This document shows, piece after piece, positions 36,797 through 45,992 of a stretch of DNA of 48,462 nucleotides. The DNA lies in NCBI GenBank assembly GCA_903892415.1, contig CAITIQ010000348.1:1-48462 (forward strand), read 5' to 3'. Within the stretch, counting starts at the first letter, position 1, and each line of letters begins with the position of its first letter. The translations under genes and the position numbers were made by a program. The notes below the pieces were generated by a model, which did not search any database, had not been told where the DNA came from, and saw only the letters and a program-made list of their open reading frames with translations. The DNA is from an uncultured delta proteobacterium. Lineage in GTDB: Bacteria; Myxococcota_A; Polyangia; Polyangiales; Polyangiaceae.

Positions 36797-36842
36797 GATC
36801 TATCGGGACAGGCCGGAGGCGCGCTCGACGTAGAGGACGTGC

Positions 36843-37841
36843 ATGCAGATCCGGCCTACGACCTCGCGCCTCCGCCCCGTCTTCTCCTTCGTCCTCGCCT
36901 TCGCCGCCAGCGGGTGCGTAGACCGCGAGAGCACCACGTCCGAGCTCTCGCCGGATAACCCCGAACTGGCCTCGTCGGCCAGCCCCGAGCGAGCCACTCC
37001 GAACGCCTCTAGCGCGTCGAGCGCCTCGAGCGCCTCGGCCGCGAGCGTCCCCACCTTCTTGCAAACGCTCGAGGCTCGTGGCCTCGATCCTTTCCGCGAC
37101 CTCGAGACGCTCGCGGTCGGCAATACTCCGAGCTGGCCTGCACCAGCGCCGAGGACGGACGGCGCTCCCGTGACGCTGCGCGCCGTGCGCAGCGGACGCG
37201 ACGTCGTTCTCTGGGCTCATGGAGCTCCCAAGGGCGCTGCGGGGATCAGCTACGAGGTCAGGATCGCCGATGAACGCGGCGTTGTCCGCGAGAGTTCCAA
37301 GGGGACGCATCCGCTCCAGGGCGATCAGGCAGGCTGGTACCGGGTCGTCCGCATCGAGGATGCTGGCAAATATACGCGCGCCCAGGTCCAACTCACGGCG
37401 CTCGTCGCCTCGCAAGACGGAGCGTCCAGGGGGGACGCTGGCCTTTGGAAGCCCTCGCTCGAACACCGCCTCGACTGGCGCTACCCCCTGCCCGAGGCGC
37501 CTACGAAGCTCGATGGGAGTTCGCAAGTAGGCCTGTCGCTGGTCGCTGTCGAGCGGCTCGAGACTCGTTTCAAGAAGACCACCGAGCTCGTGGTCGTGAT
37601 CCACAACCGAGGCAGCGCGCCGATCACGCGGCTCGAGCTGGACGTGGTGCCTCGCGACGCAGACGGTCCCATGGGCCCCTTGGGCGCAGCGTGGGTGCCC
37701 ATGGGAGGCGACATCTCGATCCCGAGCATCGCCCCTGGCAAACGCTCGGTGGTGCGCGTGCTCGTGAACGAGGACGTCGAGCGCGTGCTCGCTGCCAAGG
37801 ACTTCGAGCTGAAGGTCGGCAAGGTCGAGCACGGTTCCTAG
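36843..37841 (+). CDS. Lipoprotein of unknown function
   Basis: This 332-residue protein has signal VFSFVLAFAASGC with lipobox AASGC. A linker rich in Ser and Ala (SSASSASSASAAS) follows, encoded by short tandem nine-base units. The mature region has long beta-rich segments (LVVVIHNRGSAPITRLELDV), resembling an immunoglobulin-like fold. No Cys motif or catalytic residue pattern is seen. The adjacent AraC-type regulator suggests regulated expression. Convergent with the gene at 37889. Confidence 0.7.
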   Translation: MQIRPTTSRLRPVFSFVLAFAASGCVDRESTTSELSPDNPELASSASPERATPNASSASSASSASAASVPTFLQTLEARGLDPFRDLETLAVGNTPSWPAPAPRTDGAPVTLRAVRSGRDVVLWAHGAPKGAAGISYEVRIADERGVVRESSKGTHPLQGDQAGWYRVVRIEDAGKYTRAQVQLTALVASQDGASRGDAGLWKPSLEHRLDWRYPLPEAPTKLDGSSQVGLSLVAVERLETRFKKTTELVVVIHNRGSAPITRLELDVVPRDADGPMGPLGAAWVPMGGDISIPSIAPGKRSVVRVLVNEDVERVLAAKDFELKVGKVEHGS

Positions 37842-37853
37842 CGGCGTTCTTCA

Positions 37854-37887
37854 GCCCGCGCGCTGCGGGCCGCGCGCCTTCGCGGCC
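37854..37887. terminator. Two adjacent GC hairpins between convergent genes
   Basis: GCCCGC (37854-37859) pairs with GCGGGC (37865-37870), and GGCCGCG (37868-37874) pairs with CGCGGCC (37881-37887). The arms overlap, so the two stems compete. Both lie in the 47-base gap between two convergent genes. No T tract follows, so bidirectional termination is only a suggestion. Confidence 0.4.
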
Positions 37888-37888
37888 G

Positions 37889-38479
37889 CTACCAGAAGGC
37901 GAGCACGCGAAAGCGGCGCTGTTGCCGTTCAGCGATCACGAGCATCTGCTCGAGCAACGCGAGGCACGCGCGTTGGTTTTGTGCGGAGGGCGCGATCGCG
38001 GCGTGGAGCGCGCGCACGCTGCGAAGACCGTCTGACGGCTCACACCACGCATTCCACCCGGGGCCGCGCTCGAGCGTGTGGCGCTGTCGCTCTTCGGCGC
38101 GCGCAGCGAGCCACGCTTGCTCCTCCTCCTGGCTGTCGAAGACGTATTCGCCAGCCGCGACGGGCGCAGCTCCTGGGTCCCGTTGAAAGCGCTGCAAAGG
38201 CGTGACGCCAAGCTCCTTCGCGAGCGTCTCGAGATCGGCGTCGAACCAAATCCGATAGCGACCAAACTCGTCCACGAAGCGGTCATGGAGCGCAGCGATC
38301 GGGTCGGCCATTGTCTCGCGTGAGACAGCGAGCGCGCGCACCACGTGCTCACGAATGGCCGAGAGGGGCGGATCCCCCGAAGGCACGCTGGCGCGATAAT
38401 GCTGCACGATCTCTTCCTCCGTCACCGCGGTGAGCGACGGTTGCCGAGGCTCGAACTCGATTGCGAAATCTACGCCCAC
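37889..38479 (-). CDS. Hypothetical protein
   Basis: This 196-residue soluble protein is without signal peptide or membrane segment. The composition is rich in Arg, Glu and Ala with mainly helical pattern, and one Trp-rich stretch (RGPGWNAWCEPSDG). I recognise no family. A GTG start is used; the first residues (VDFAIEFEPRQ) look like a beta strand. It is convergent with the lipoprotein gene on its left. Confidence 0.55.
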   Translation of the reverse strand: MGVDFAIEFEPRQPSLTAVTEEEIVQHYRASVPSGDPPLSAIREHVVRALAVSRETMADPIAALHDRFVDEFGRYRIWFDADLETLAKELGVTPLQRFQRDPGAAPVAAGEYVFDSQEEEQAWLAARAEERQRHTLERGPGWNAWCEPSDGLRSVRALHAAIAPSAQNQRACLALLEQMLVIAERQQRRFRVLAFW

Positions 38480-38719
38480 GGACCGGATGGTAGACCGGCG
38501 TGGCTCTCGCAGCGAACGTCAGCGCAGATGCGATGCATCGTGCTCAGCAGGAAGAAGGTTCGAACCAAGCCGCGCTCCATCGTGGTGCTTCAAGGTTACG
38601 TACCGTCGTTCTTGAGCGCGCCGTCACAAGCGCACGAAACCGACGGGAACATGTTGACCGTTGGTCCGTATCCAACTCTGGCTTAAACTCCAACCCGATC
38701 GGACAACCGGAGACTCGAA

Positions 38720-39508
38720 ATGCGTCGGATTCTTATCGCAGTGGCTGTTCTAGGATCGCTGGCCACCGTGGGATGCAAGAAGCATCGTGTGGTTTACCCG
38801 TGCGTGGTGATCGAACAAGCCAACCCCAATCCGTTCGTCGGCAAGAGCCGTTTTTACGCCCACCGCGTCGACTACGCCAATCTTCGCATTGGCAACAAGA
38901 CCGAGGAGGAATACGTCGACGCAAAGGAGGACGAATCCGCGCAGAGCTTCGAGGCGGACAAGGTGGACGTCGCCGAGAGATACCACCTCAACTTGGTGCG
39001 AGCCTCGAGGCAGTGGGGGCTCAAGGTGAAAGAGCCTAAATCCAAGAGCACTGCTACTGGACTATCGGCGCGGGAACTCCTGATGGGCGCAGCCGCCGCG
39101 CCGCCGCCCACGTTCTCTCTGATCGCCGACGGGGCTGAAGCCAAGGAGCGCCAGGCAGACGAAGTGGCTCCGCCCGCCAAAAAGCGTTCAGCGGACGATG
39201 AGTTCGACGGAGAAGACAGCTCCGAGGCCGTGGCCGAAGGGCCGTTCGTGATCAAGCCGCAAATCAACTTCATGGAGCCTGGTTTCTTCGCCTGGGTGGC
39301 GTCGTCCTCGAGCCGAATCACGGTCAACGTAAAGATCGAAGACCGCGGCGGCAGGCTGCTGGACGAGATCGAAATCACCAAGAGTTGGGCAGCCTCTACC
39401 GTCGATGCAGCCTCGGGAACGCGCTACCGGAAGATTGCTGACGTGCTCGGGAGGATCACAGCCGACTATCTCGAGCACCGTACGAACCCTCCCCCGCCGG
39501 AGGATTAG
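38720..39508 (+). CDS. Lipoprotein of unknown function
   Basis: This 262-residue protein has signal ILIAVAVLGSLATVGC with lipobox ATVGC, then a basic start (KKHRVVYPC). The central part is charged and helical, with a Glu/Asp/Lys-rich segment, and the C-terminal 80 residues show alternating hydrophobic residues (ITVNVKIEDRGGRLLDEIEI), probably a beta-sheet domain. No catalytic motif is recognised. A GGAGA stretch lies about eight bases before the ATG. The upstream 240 bases hold no other gene I can support. Confidence 0.7.
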   Translation: MRRILIAVAVLGSLATVGCKKHRVVYPCVVIEQANPNPFVGKSRFYAHRVDYANLRIGNKTEEEYVDAKEDESAQSFEADKVDVAERYHLNLVRASRQWGLKVKEPKSKSTATGLSARELLMGAAAAPPPTFSLIADGAEAKERQADEVAPPAKKRSADDEFDGEDSSEAVAEGPFVIKPQINFMEPGFFAWVASSSSRITVNVKIEDRGGRLLDEIEITKSWAASTVDAASGTRYRKIADVLGRITADYLEHRTNPPPPED

Positions 39509-39589
39509 TCGATGACCCGGCTCGGAGCTTTCGGGCGGCGCTTAGCACAATGTATTCAAGGCTCATCGCTGGTTGTGCTCTAGTGAAGC

Positions 39590-40833
39590 ATGCTGGGCGC
39601 GCGATCTGTACTGTTGGTACTGTTGGCGAGCGGCTGTTTGGTCGACGTCACGGGGGACGTTCGTCAGAGCGGTGGAGCTCCCTCCGGTGGCAGCAGCGCT
39701 GGCGGTGAGAGCGTCGTCAATGGAGGCGCGTCGGCTGGTGGAGTTGCTGCCGGTGGAGCGGCTGCTGGTGGCGGAGGCGCGTCGGCTGGTGGAGCCGCTG
39801 CCGTGGAGCCGGAGGAGGTCCCGTTGCTCAACACTGCAACCCTGGCGAGTTTGTAACCAACATTACGAATGGCGTTATCAGTTGCACGCCGGTTGCCGAT
39901 CTCGCGACGGAGGCGCTGGCGAGCAGCTGTTCGGTCTACTACGGCTGGCGGGACAACTGCTCCAACAACTGTCTTCCCACGCGCTCTGGCAAGGTTTCGG
40001 GCTCCGAGTGCGAAGTCAGTGGGCTTGGTGACTCAACGTGCAAACTCTTCACCTTAGGGTCGGACGTGGACGTTGAGCTCTTCAGCGTCGACATCGTCGG
40101 TAACATCATTGGCGACGATAGGCTGTTCGCGGCGATCCATTGTCTGCCCGGGAGCGCGTCTGCGTCGGCGTGCGGGCAAGACACCTTGGTCACAAGCTAT
40201 GACGGAACCACTACGACCTGCGCGCCTGTGTCCGGTGCCGTTCTCGACTACGTGCGACCCGGTTGCGGCATCGTCACGGGCTGGCGTGACACGTGCAGCG
40301 GCTGCAACATGCCGCCAGCGAATTACGCTTGGTCCACGTCGACAGACTGCAAGGTGGGCGGCGGTAGCAACAGTTGTGCAGCAGCTCCTCTGTTCGAGGA
40401 CACAGTGCAACTGCAGAGCATTGGGCTCGGTGGGCAGGTCAATGACGATGATACGTTCTACGTCGGGCTGCGTTGCGACGACGCTGTCAGCACCGAAGCC
40501 GTGGCGACGAACGCCTGTCCTGCTGGCGAGTTCGTGGTCGGTATAGAAGCCAACGGAGCGCTCAATTGTCTTGGGCTCGCAGAGTCAGCCATGACTGCAT
40601 TCCGAGAGCGCTGCTCTCTCTATTTCGCTTGGAATGGCGAGTGTGACACCTGTGATGATCCGCCTACGAAGTGGGGACGTACGAGAGACGGCAACTGCAT
40701 GACCAGTGGCGCCCCAGACGACACCTGCAGCACGATGACGTTGGGCAACCAGACGGTGAACCTCTACGGTCTCAATACCGATGGCACGGTCGATGGCCAG
40801 GACACGTTTCGGATAGGGTTCCGCTGCGAGTAG
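39590..40833 (+). pseudogene. Lipoprotein gene with three Cys-rich repeats, frameshifted
   Basis: The first frame (from ATG 39590) gives a signal with lipobox LLASGC and a Gly/Ala linker, then stops at 39856. The remaining protein is in another frame from about 39803 to 40833, with an internal ATG at 40066. Restoring one G in the second copy of a repeated string (GCTGCCGGTGG upstream, GCTGCCGTGG here) joins them into one protein of about 414 residues. The mature part has three repeats of roughly 105 residues, each with a start of type C-x2-GEFV, a central GW-x2-C segment and an end of type DD-x-F-x3-LRC. The gene may be broken, or the base may be a sequencing error. Confidence 0.72.
39722..39823 (+). 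repeat. 51-bp degenerate tandem repeat in the linker
   Basis: GGAGGCGCGTCGGCTGGTGG recurs at 39722 and at 39773, giving a 51-base period in the Gly/Ala-encoding linker. The second copy lacks one G relative to the first, which produces the frameshift. Confidence 0.75.
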
Positions 40834-40906
40834 TCAGACTCCAAGTCTCTTCAAAGTTTGCCGCGTCAAGTCCGAGCTGAGGGCAAACCGTGTTACTCGG
40901 TTCGGC

Positions 40907-42034
40907 ATGCGCTCGATGTCGTTCCTCCCACTGCTTGGACTTGGTTTGTTACTTGGTTGTGGTGATAGCTCCAGTCCCGGAGTTGGTGGAGCTGGCGGTG
41001 CGGGCGCGGGAGGAACGGCGGGTGCCGGCGGCGCCACAACCGAGTGTCCTCTCGGCTCACACCTCGAAGGGCAGGATTGCGCAAGCCAGCTGCTCGGATG
41101 GGAGGCTGGTCCAGACTTGGCAGTCGCTCGCGATCACCATGTGACCTTCGTCGCAGAAACCGAAGCTGGAAACTTCTTATACGTGGCGTACGGAGCCGCC
41201 GAAGGTGGGGCTCCGCGCGAGATCGAACGCGCGACCATTGGTGCCGACGGTGGGCTCAGCGCCTTTGAGACCATCGCTGAGGTGCCCAAGGCCAGGATCG
41301 GCCCGGGTTTTGGGCAGCTAGGAGCCTCGTTCGTCGTCGTGGGCGGCCTTACAGCTTCCAGCAACAGCTCCGAGAGTACTTACTTCGGCGTGGTTAACCC
41401 AGAAGGCAAGCTCGAGTTCGCTGAGGGGTCGGACCTTGTGAACTCTCGCTACCACGGCGCTGTCGTCATCGTTCAGGGACACGCCTATGTGATTGGCGGG
41501 CTCTTTCAGAATGTGGGGATGATGCAGCAAGACGTGCTTGCCAGCGTCGAGCGGGCTTCCTTCGACGGGGCGACACTTGGAGCCTGGTCTCCCGCGACGG
41601 ATCTGCCGGAGCCGCTGACACACGTGGCTGCGGTTGCCACAGAGGATGCCATCTTCGTGATCGGCGGTGGTTCAGCGTTGCCGGCGCGCACTCAAATTCT
41701 GAGAACGGAGGTCGCGGCAAACGGCGACCTAAGTGCTTGGGAGGTCGTCGGTGAACTGCCCGAGGGCCGAGCGACCTCCTCGGCCTTGCTGTTCCTCGAT
41801 CAACTCTATGTGATTGCGGGTATGGCCGAACTCACGGGCGATGAGCGAGGCACGGTGCTGCGGGCTGATCTCGGTATGGACGGCAAGCTTCAGGCCTTTT
41901 CGGAGTTGCCGGCGCTGCCCTTGGCACGCGCCCACTCGCATCAAACGCCGCGTTTTCAGAACAAGCTCTACAGTGTTGGCGGGTCGATCAATCACGAGCA
42001 CCAGGCGCAAGTATTCATCGGCACGCTCGAGTGA
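40907..42034 (+). CDS. Kelch-like beta-propeller lipoprotein
   Basis: This 375-residue protein has signal LLGLGLLLGC with lipobox LLLGC, then a Gly/Ala linker. The mature region has five or six Kelch-type blades; typical marks are paired Gly after a hydrophobic run (FVVVGGLT, AYVIGGLF, IFVIGGGS, LYVIAGMA, LYSVGGSI) followed by spaced Leu-x-Ala-Trp segments. This makes a beta propeller on the outer membrane or cell surface. The blade count is estimated from the Gly-Gly motifs. A second ATG is three codons downstream. Function is unknown. Confidence 0.82.
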   Translation: MRSMSFLPLLGLGLLLGCGDSSSPGVGGAGGAGAGGTAGAGGATTECPLGSHLEGQDCASQLLGWEAGPDLAVARDHHVTFVAETEAGNFLYVAYGAAEGGAPREIERATIGADGGLSAFETIAEVPKARIGPGFGQLGASFVVVGGLTASSNSSESTYFGVVNPEGKLEFAEGSDLVNSRYHGAVVIVQGHAYVIGGLFQNVGMMQQDVLASVERASFDGATLGAWSPATDLPEPLTHVAAVATEDAIFVIGGGSALPARTQILRTEVAANGDLSAWEVVGELPEGRATSSALLFLDQLYVIAGMAELTGDERGTVLRADLGMDGKLQAFSELPALPLARAHSHQTPRFQNKLYSVGGSINHEHQAQVFIGTLE

Positions 42035-42110
42035 CGGTGGCCGGCGGACGTCGGCCGAGCGAACTCCTCAGGGTGTTTTGCCGCAAGTAGCTCTTCGGCC
42101 AGCGGCGAAA

Positions 42111-44203
42111 TCATCGACCAAGCCACGGCAAAGGGCGTTCGGCTTTACCTCGCGGTAGGCGGACCAAGCGGCCCTCGAACACGTTCGCTCCCACGCGGTA
42201 GCGCGCGAGCTCGAGGGCGTCGTCAGCGCCGTCGAATCTCTCCTCCGCGTCCACGTGGAGAAAGCTGGCTCCGCCGGGGGTTGAGTAGCTGCGAAGCACG
42301 GCGAGGTCTTCGAGCCGCAGCTGTCGATAGTCCTCGGCACCTTGATAGAGGAGGCGCTTGCCGTCTGTCGTCAATTGCGCGCCGGTGAGCTGCTCCCGCT
42401 CCTCTGGTGAGAGGGCGGGCAAGCCCAGCGCCGAGGCGGCCGCCACGGTGGAGGCATCGTCCGCGCCGTACATTCCACTACGCAGTCGGTGGCTCGAGTG
42501 GAGCGTCCACGTCTTGGTGTCCCAGAGCTGGACCAGCGTGCCACCACAACCGTCCTTGGTCAGCAGGTAGTGGCCGGACCAGCCGAGCACGTATACCGCA
42601 CCCGGCAGCGCCGCGAGCTCTGCGCCCGTTTTGGCGTCTCGCACTTGCATCTCTCCGACAACACGTGCGTTGCAGCTGTCGCGGAAGTTCCTCGTGTAGG
42701 TCAGTACGACAGCGTCGTCGGGCGACCACGGATCGGTGGGAAAGTGGTCTGCCGCCCACAGCAGCTTGCCGTCGAGCTCGAGCACGCCCTTCCGGGTCAT
42801 GGCCAGCAGTGACCTTCGCTTGGACCATTGCGGGACTTGGACGGCTTCCCAAGCATCAGGCTTCGGCGTGTCGAGCGACCAACGCTTCTTGCCTGTCGTC
42901 AGATCGTAGCTCGTCGTCTTGTCGCCGATCTGCAACACGTGCTTCTCGGTGGGGTCGATCACGAGCGCGTCCCCTTGCTGACGACGGAGACGAGCGACGA
43001 GATGTCCGCCTCCACGGGCCTCGATTCTCCGAACAGCGTCGGCGACGGTCTCGCCGCAAGTGAACGAACGGAGCCGGTGCTCGTGTCGATCAGCCCAATT
43101 GAATTGTCGTCGGAGTCTGGACCTGCAACGCGAGACAGGTTGGGCGACCAAACGTAACGCGCGCCGCGCCCCTCGACGGTCTGGATCGGCAAGCAGTCGG
43201 TGGCCGATATCAACACCAGCGTCGACTCTCTGAAGTTCCTGTCCAACGATGTCGCGGCGATGCGTGCGCCGTCGCGCGACCAGAGAAAGTCCGACGCGGG
43301 CGGGAGCGCGCAGCGTACGCGGCCCGATTTCTCGATCACGAACTGTGTCCGCTTGCTGACTCCTTGTTTGCCATCGAAGCATTCCAGCGTCAGCTTCTCG
43401 CTGTCGCCGGCCCAATGCACCCAGGTCTGGGTGCAGGCAGCGAGCTCGGGGAGCGGCTTGTAGGGGCCACCGACGGGGCCTATGCCTCGGTCGATGATGG
43501 TCGTCTTTCCGTCTGGAGACAGCTCGCCGAGCGAGTGCGCGCTTTCATTCCCGTTCGGGTCGAGCACCGTCTCTCCCAACACCAAGAGCGGTCCATGCAC
43601 GAAGTATGGCGGGGGCACCAAGGTATTGGGCCCACCCTCATAGTCGGCCTTGCCCAACCGCGACATCAGCACGCGGCCCTGCTCGACGTCGATCAGGGCG
43701 ATCTCGCCTTGGCCCGTCGCGGTGGCTAGCCCCTCGGGGTCGACCGTGACGCTCTGAAAGCGGCCCCGCGTGATCTCGCGGACGGTGTCGTCTTCCAGAT
43801 TCCAGAGGGAGACTGGGACAGGAGCGTAGTCGATCGAGATCCAAGTGGCGCGCGACGGCTCGCTCGCACAGCCCACGGTAACGAGCTTCTTGCCGTCGAG
43901 GGAGAAGGCGGCCGCGGTGGCGCAGCCAGGGAACCGCGCCTTCACGCTGTCGTCGTTGGTATCCACTATCGCGACGCCGTCATTGACGACGGCGATGTGC
44001 CGATTGTCGGGAGCCCACGCGACCTCCCCGCGAGAGAACCCCTGGACGACGAAGTGGAGCGAACGGTCAGGCTCGCTGATGGGCGCTACCGTCGCCGTCG
44101 TTGGTTGCGCATCGCTCGGCGCTGGCGTCGGCGGTGCGGCGGAGCAGCTGCAAACTACCCACAAGAAAAGCGCAGCCTGACGATTCGAACTCGCGGTCTT
44201 CAC
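42111..44203 (-). pseudogene. WD40-like beta-propeller lipoprotein gene with a frameshift
   Basis: A GTG start at 44203 gives a signal ending WVVCSC and about 390 residues with WD40/PD40-like blades (VAWAPDNRHIAVV, AAAFSLDGKKLVTV, FLWSRDGARIAATS). That frame stops at 42959. The rest of the propeller continues in a second frame from about 43080 down to 42111 (ALVIDPTEKHVLQIG, DPWSPDDAVVLTYTR, AQLTTDGKRLLYQG). The total length of 2,093 bases lacks one base for a continuous frame of about 697 residues. Either the gene is broken or a base was missed in sequencing. Location is probably periplasmic or outer membrane. Confidence 0.75.
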
Positions 44204-44340
44204 CGGGGCATTCTAGTTCGAAGCCGCGTTCAAGTCGGGGCTTCCTTGCCGAGCCGCAGGCGGCGGACCTAGGGAGCCCTGCGAGCGCAACCGCGGCGCG
44301 GTAGCGTCGAGCGTGCTCTCGTCGGCTAGCATCCGGCGCT

Positions 44341-45123
44341 ATGCGATGGACGCTCATGCTAACGGGCCTCTTGCTTGCTCATTGTGGTGACAAGGCCGGG
44401 ACAACGCCGCCGCCTACGCTCAGCGATGAGGACAAGCGCAGCGCTGAGACCATGATCGCCGACGCGAAAGCCTCGGCGAAGGCAATCGACGACGCGCGGC
44501 TCGCGGCCGTCGTCGGGCCGCCGGCCTCGACCCCCGGCCCTTCCGCGGCTTTGCCTTGTCCAGTGGACGGCAAGAAGCTACTGCCCGAGGAGCCAGCGCC
44601 AGACGCGACCGACAACGCCAAGCGCGCCTACTCCGCGCAGCTGCTTTCGGCGACCATCACCGTCGCGGACGTGATCGCACTCGACGGCAAACGCAGTAGC
44701 CGTCGTGCCGGAGTCTCTTCGTTGGCGCTCGAGGACGCGCTCCGGAGTTACGAAGCCAAGCTGAAGGACGGCCACCTCTCCGCGAGCGCAGCGAACTTCA
44801 TGCGGGATCTCAAGGCGGACATCGACAAATGGCACGAAGGTCACGACGGGGTCCTGGTGCAGAAGTCGCGGATCGAGGCGACGTTGACCAAGAATGACCT
44901 GGTGACCCAGGGACGCGTCGTCGCGCGTTTTTATCTCTTCTCTCGCGCTCAGCGTCGCATCGTTTGCGTCGCTGACGTCGACGTCGACGGGCCGCGCGGG
45001 TTCATCGCCTTTGGCGAGAACAAGTTCGATCTGCAGGCCAACGCCCAGACCCAGGTTCCCTTGCGACTCACGGGCGAAGCTGTGATCGCCGGTCTGCTCG
45101 CGATGCGAGCTGCTGCTGAGTGA
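44341..45123 (+). CDS. Lipoprotein of unknown function
   Basis: This 260-residue protein has a short signal with lipobox LLAHC, then a helical region rich in Asp, Lys and Ala (EDKRSAETMIADAKASAKAI is the start). The C-terminal half contains beta-like segments (RRIVCVADVDVDGPRGFIAF). No catalytic pattern is visible. It is divergent from the frameshifted propeller gene and convergent with the phosphodiester glycosidase gene. Confidence 0.7.
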   Translation: MRWTLMLTGLLLAHCGDKAGTTPPPTLSDEDKRSAETMIADAKASAKAIDDARLAAVVGPPASTPGPSAALPCPVDGKKLLPEEPAPDATDNAKRAYSAQLLSATITVADVIALDGKRSSRRAGVSSLALEDALRSYEAKLKDGHLSASAANFMRDLKADIDKWHEGHDGVLVQKSRIEATLTKNDLVTQGRVVARFYLFSRAQRRIVCVADVDVDGPRGFIAFGENKFDLQANAQTQVPLRLTGEAVIAGLLAMRAAAE

Positions 45124-45133
45124 GCCCGGGCCG

Positions 45134-45856
45134 TCAGCGCCCAACCGCGGACGGCTTACGCGCTGCCACCAAGACCATCGCAATCGGCGTCCTCGGCTCG
45201 AGCCACGGCCCGTCGTGCGCAGCCCAAGCAACCGAGGGACCGCCATCGAGGTTGAGTGCGTCCTCGCAGCCCATCGCCACGAGTTCACGCGCGAGAGCGT
45301 GCAACGTCGGTCCCGAGCCATCCTCCGTCACCCGTCGCACGACCACGAGCTCGGTACCGCCTTGTCGCAGGCACAACGCTGTGCGTGCAGCCGCGACACC
45401 ATCATCGCGCCGGATGTTGTTCTGTCGACCCACGACGAGACGCGGACGACATTGGAGCGCGAGGTCCACGTCCGTCTCGCGGTACTCCTCGGCCGCGTCG
45501 AGGTGCCCCACTCCGCCCGCGATCCACAGCACGCCGCCGCCCATCGCGCGATCCAACGCGGAGAACGAGTGGCCCCGGCTGGTTGCCAAACCGAGTGGAC
45601 GAACGTCTGCATCGAAGAAACCTGCATTCACCGCCAGCAGCAGCGCTGAGCGCGAGGTGGAGGTGGTGGCCTCCTGCAATGGTGTCCGCCCATGAACGCG
45701 CACCAACTCCAGCTCGACGTCGGCGAGCAGCAGGCTCCGATCGAGGGCTTCTGCGGACGCTCGGCCCGCCGACGCGTCGACTTCGTCTGAAGCTCGCGTG
45801 TTCGCTGCATCTGGGCTCGCGCACCCAGCGAGCAGAAGGAGCAGGCACCATCTCAT
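45134..45856 (-). CDS. NAGPA-type phosphodiester glycosidase lipoprotein
   Basis: This 240-residue protein has signal RWCLLLLLAGC with lipobox LLAGC. The mature region is a phosphodiester glycosidase (NAGPA/DUF2233) domain: AVNAGFFDADVRPLG near residue 82 and EDALNLDGGPSVAWA near the C-terminus are its hallmark motifs. Family enzymes cleave sugar-1-phosphodiesters; the human one uncovers mannose 6-phosphate, and bacterial forms act on cell-envelope or biofilm sugars. The ATG at 45856 gives a proper signal peptide, while a longer frame upstream does not. Confidence 0.85.
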   Translation of the reverse strand: MRWCLLLLLAGCASPDAANTRASDEVDASAGRASAEALDRSLLLADVELELVRVHGRTPLQEATTSTSRSALLLAVNAGFFDADVRPLGLATSRGHSFSALDRAMGGGVLWIAGGVGHLDAAEEYRETDVDLALQCRPRLVVGRQNNIRRDDGVAAARTALCLRQGGTELVVVRRVTEDGSGPTLHALARELVAMGCEDALNLDGGPSVAWAAHDGPWLEPRTPIAMVLVAARKPSAVGR

Positions 45857-45992
45857 CGAAGCAGCGTCGCGGATTGCGGTGGCGCAGCTGTGGCGCGACC
45901 ATGGAGGTTTGCGGCAAGGAAGTGGCGTCAACCGAGGCCCAGGCCGTAGCGTTCTCGCCCGCTGGAGTTCTGCTTTGCTAAGGTTCTCGGCG

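Noticed and set aside
35883..38499. A 13-base string, GGTAGACCGGCGT, at about 35886 and 38487
   Set aside because: It is short, falls in a coding end at one site and a leader at the other, and has no extended similarity around it, so chance is sufficient.
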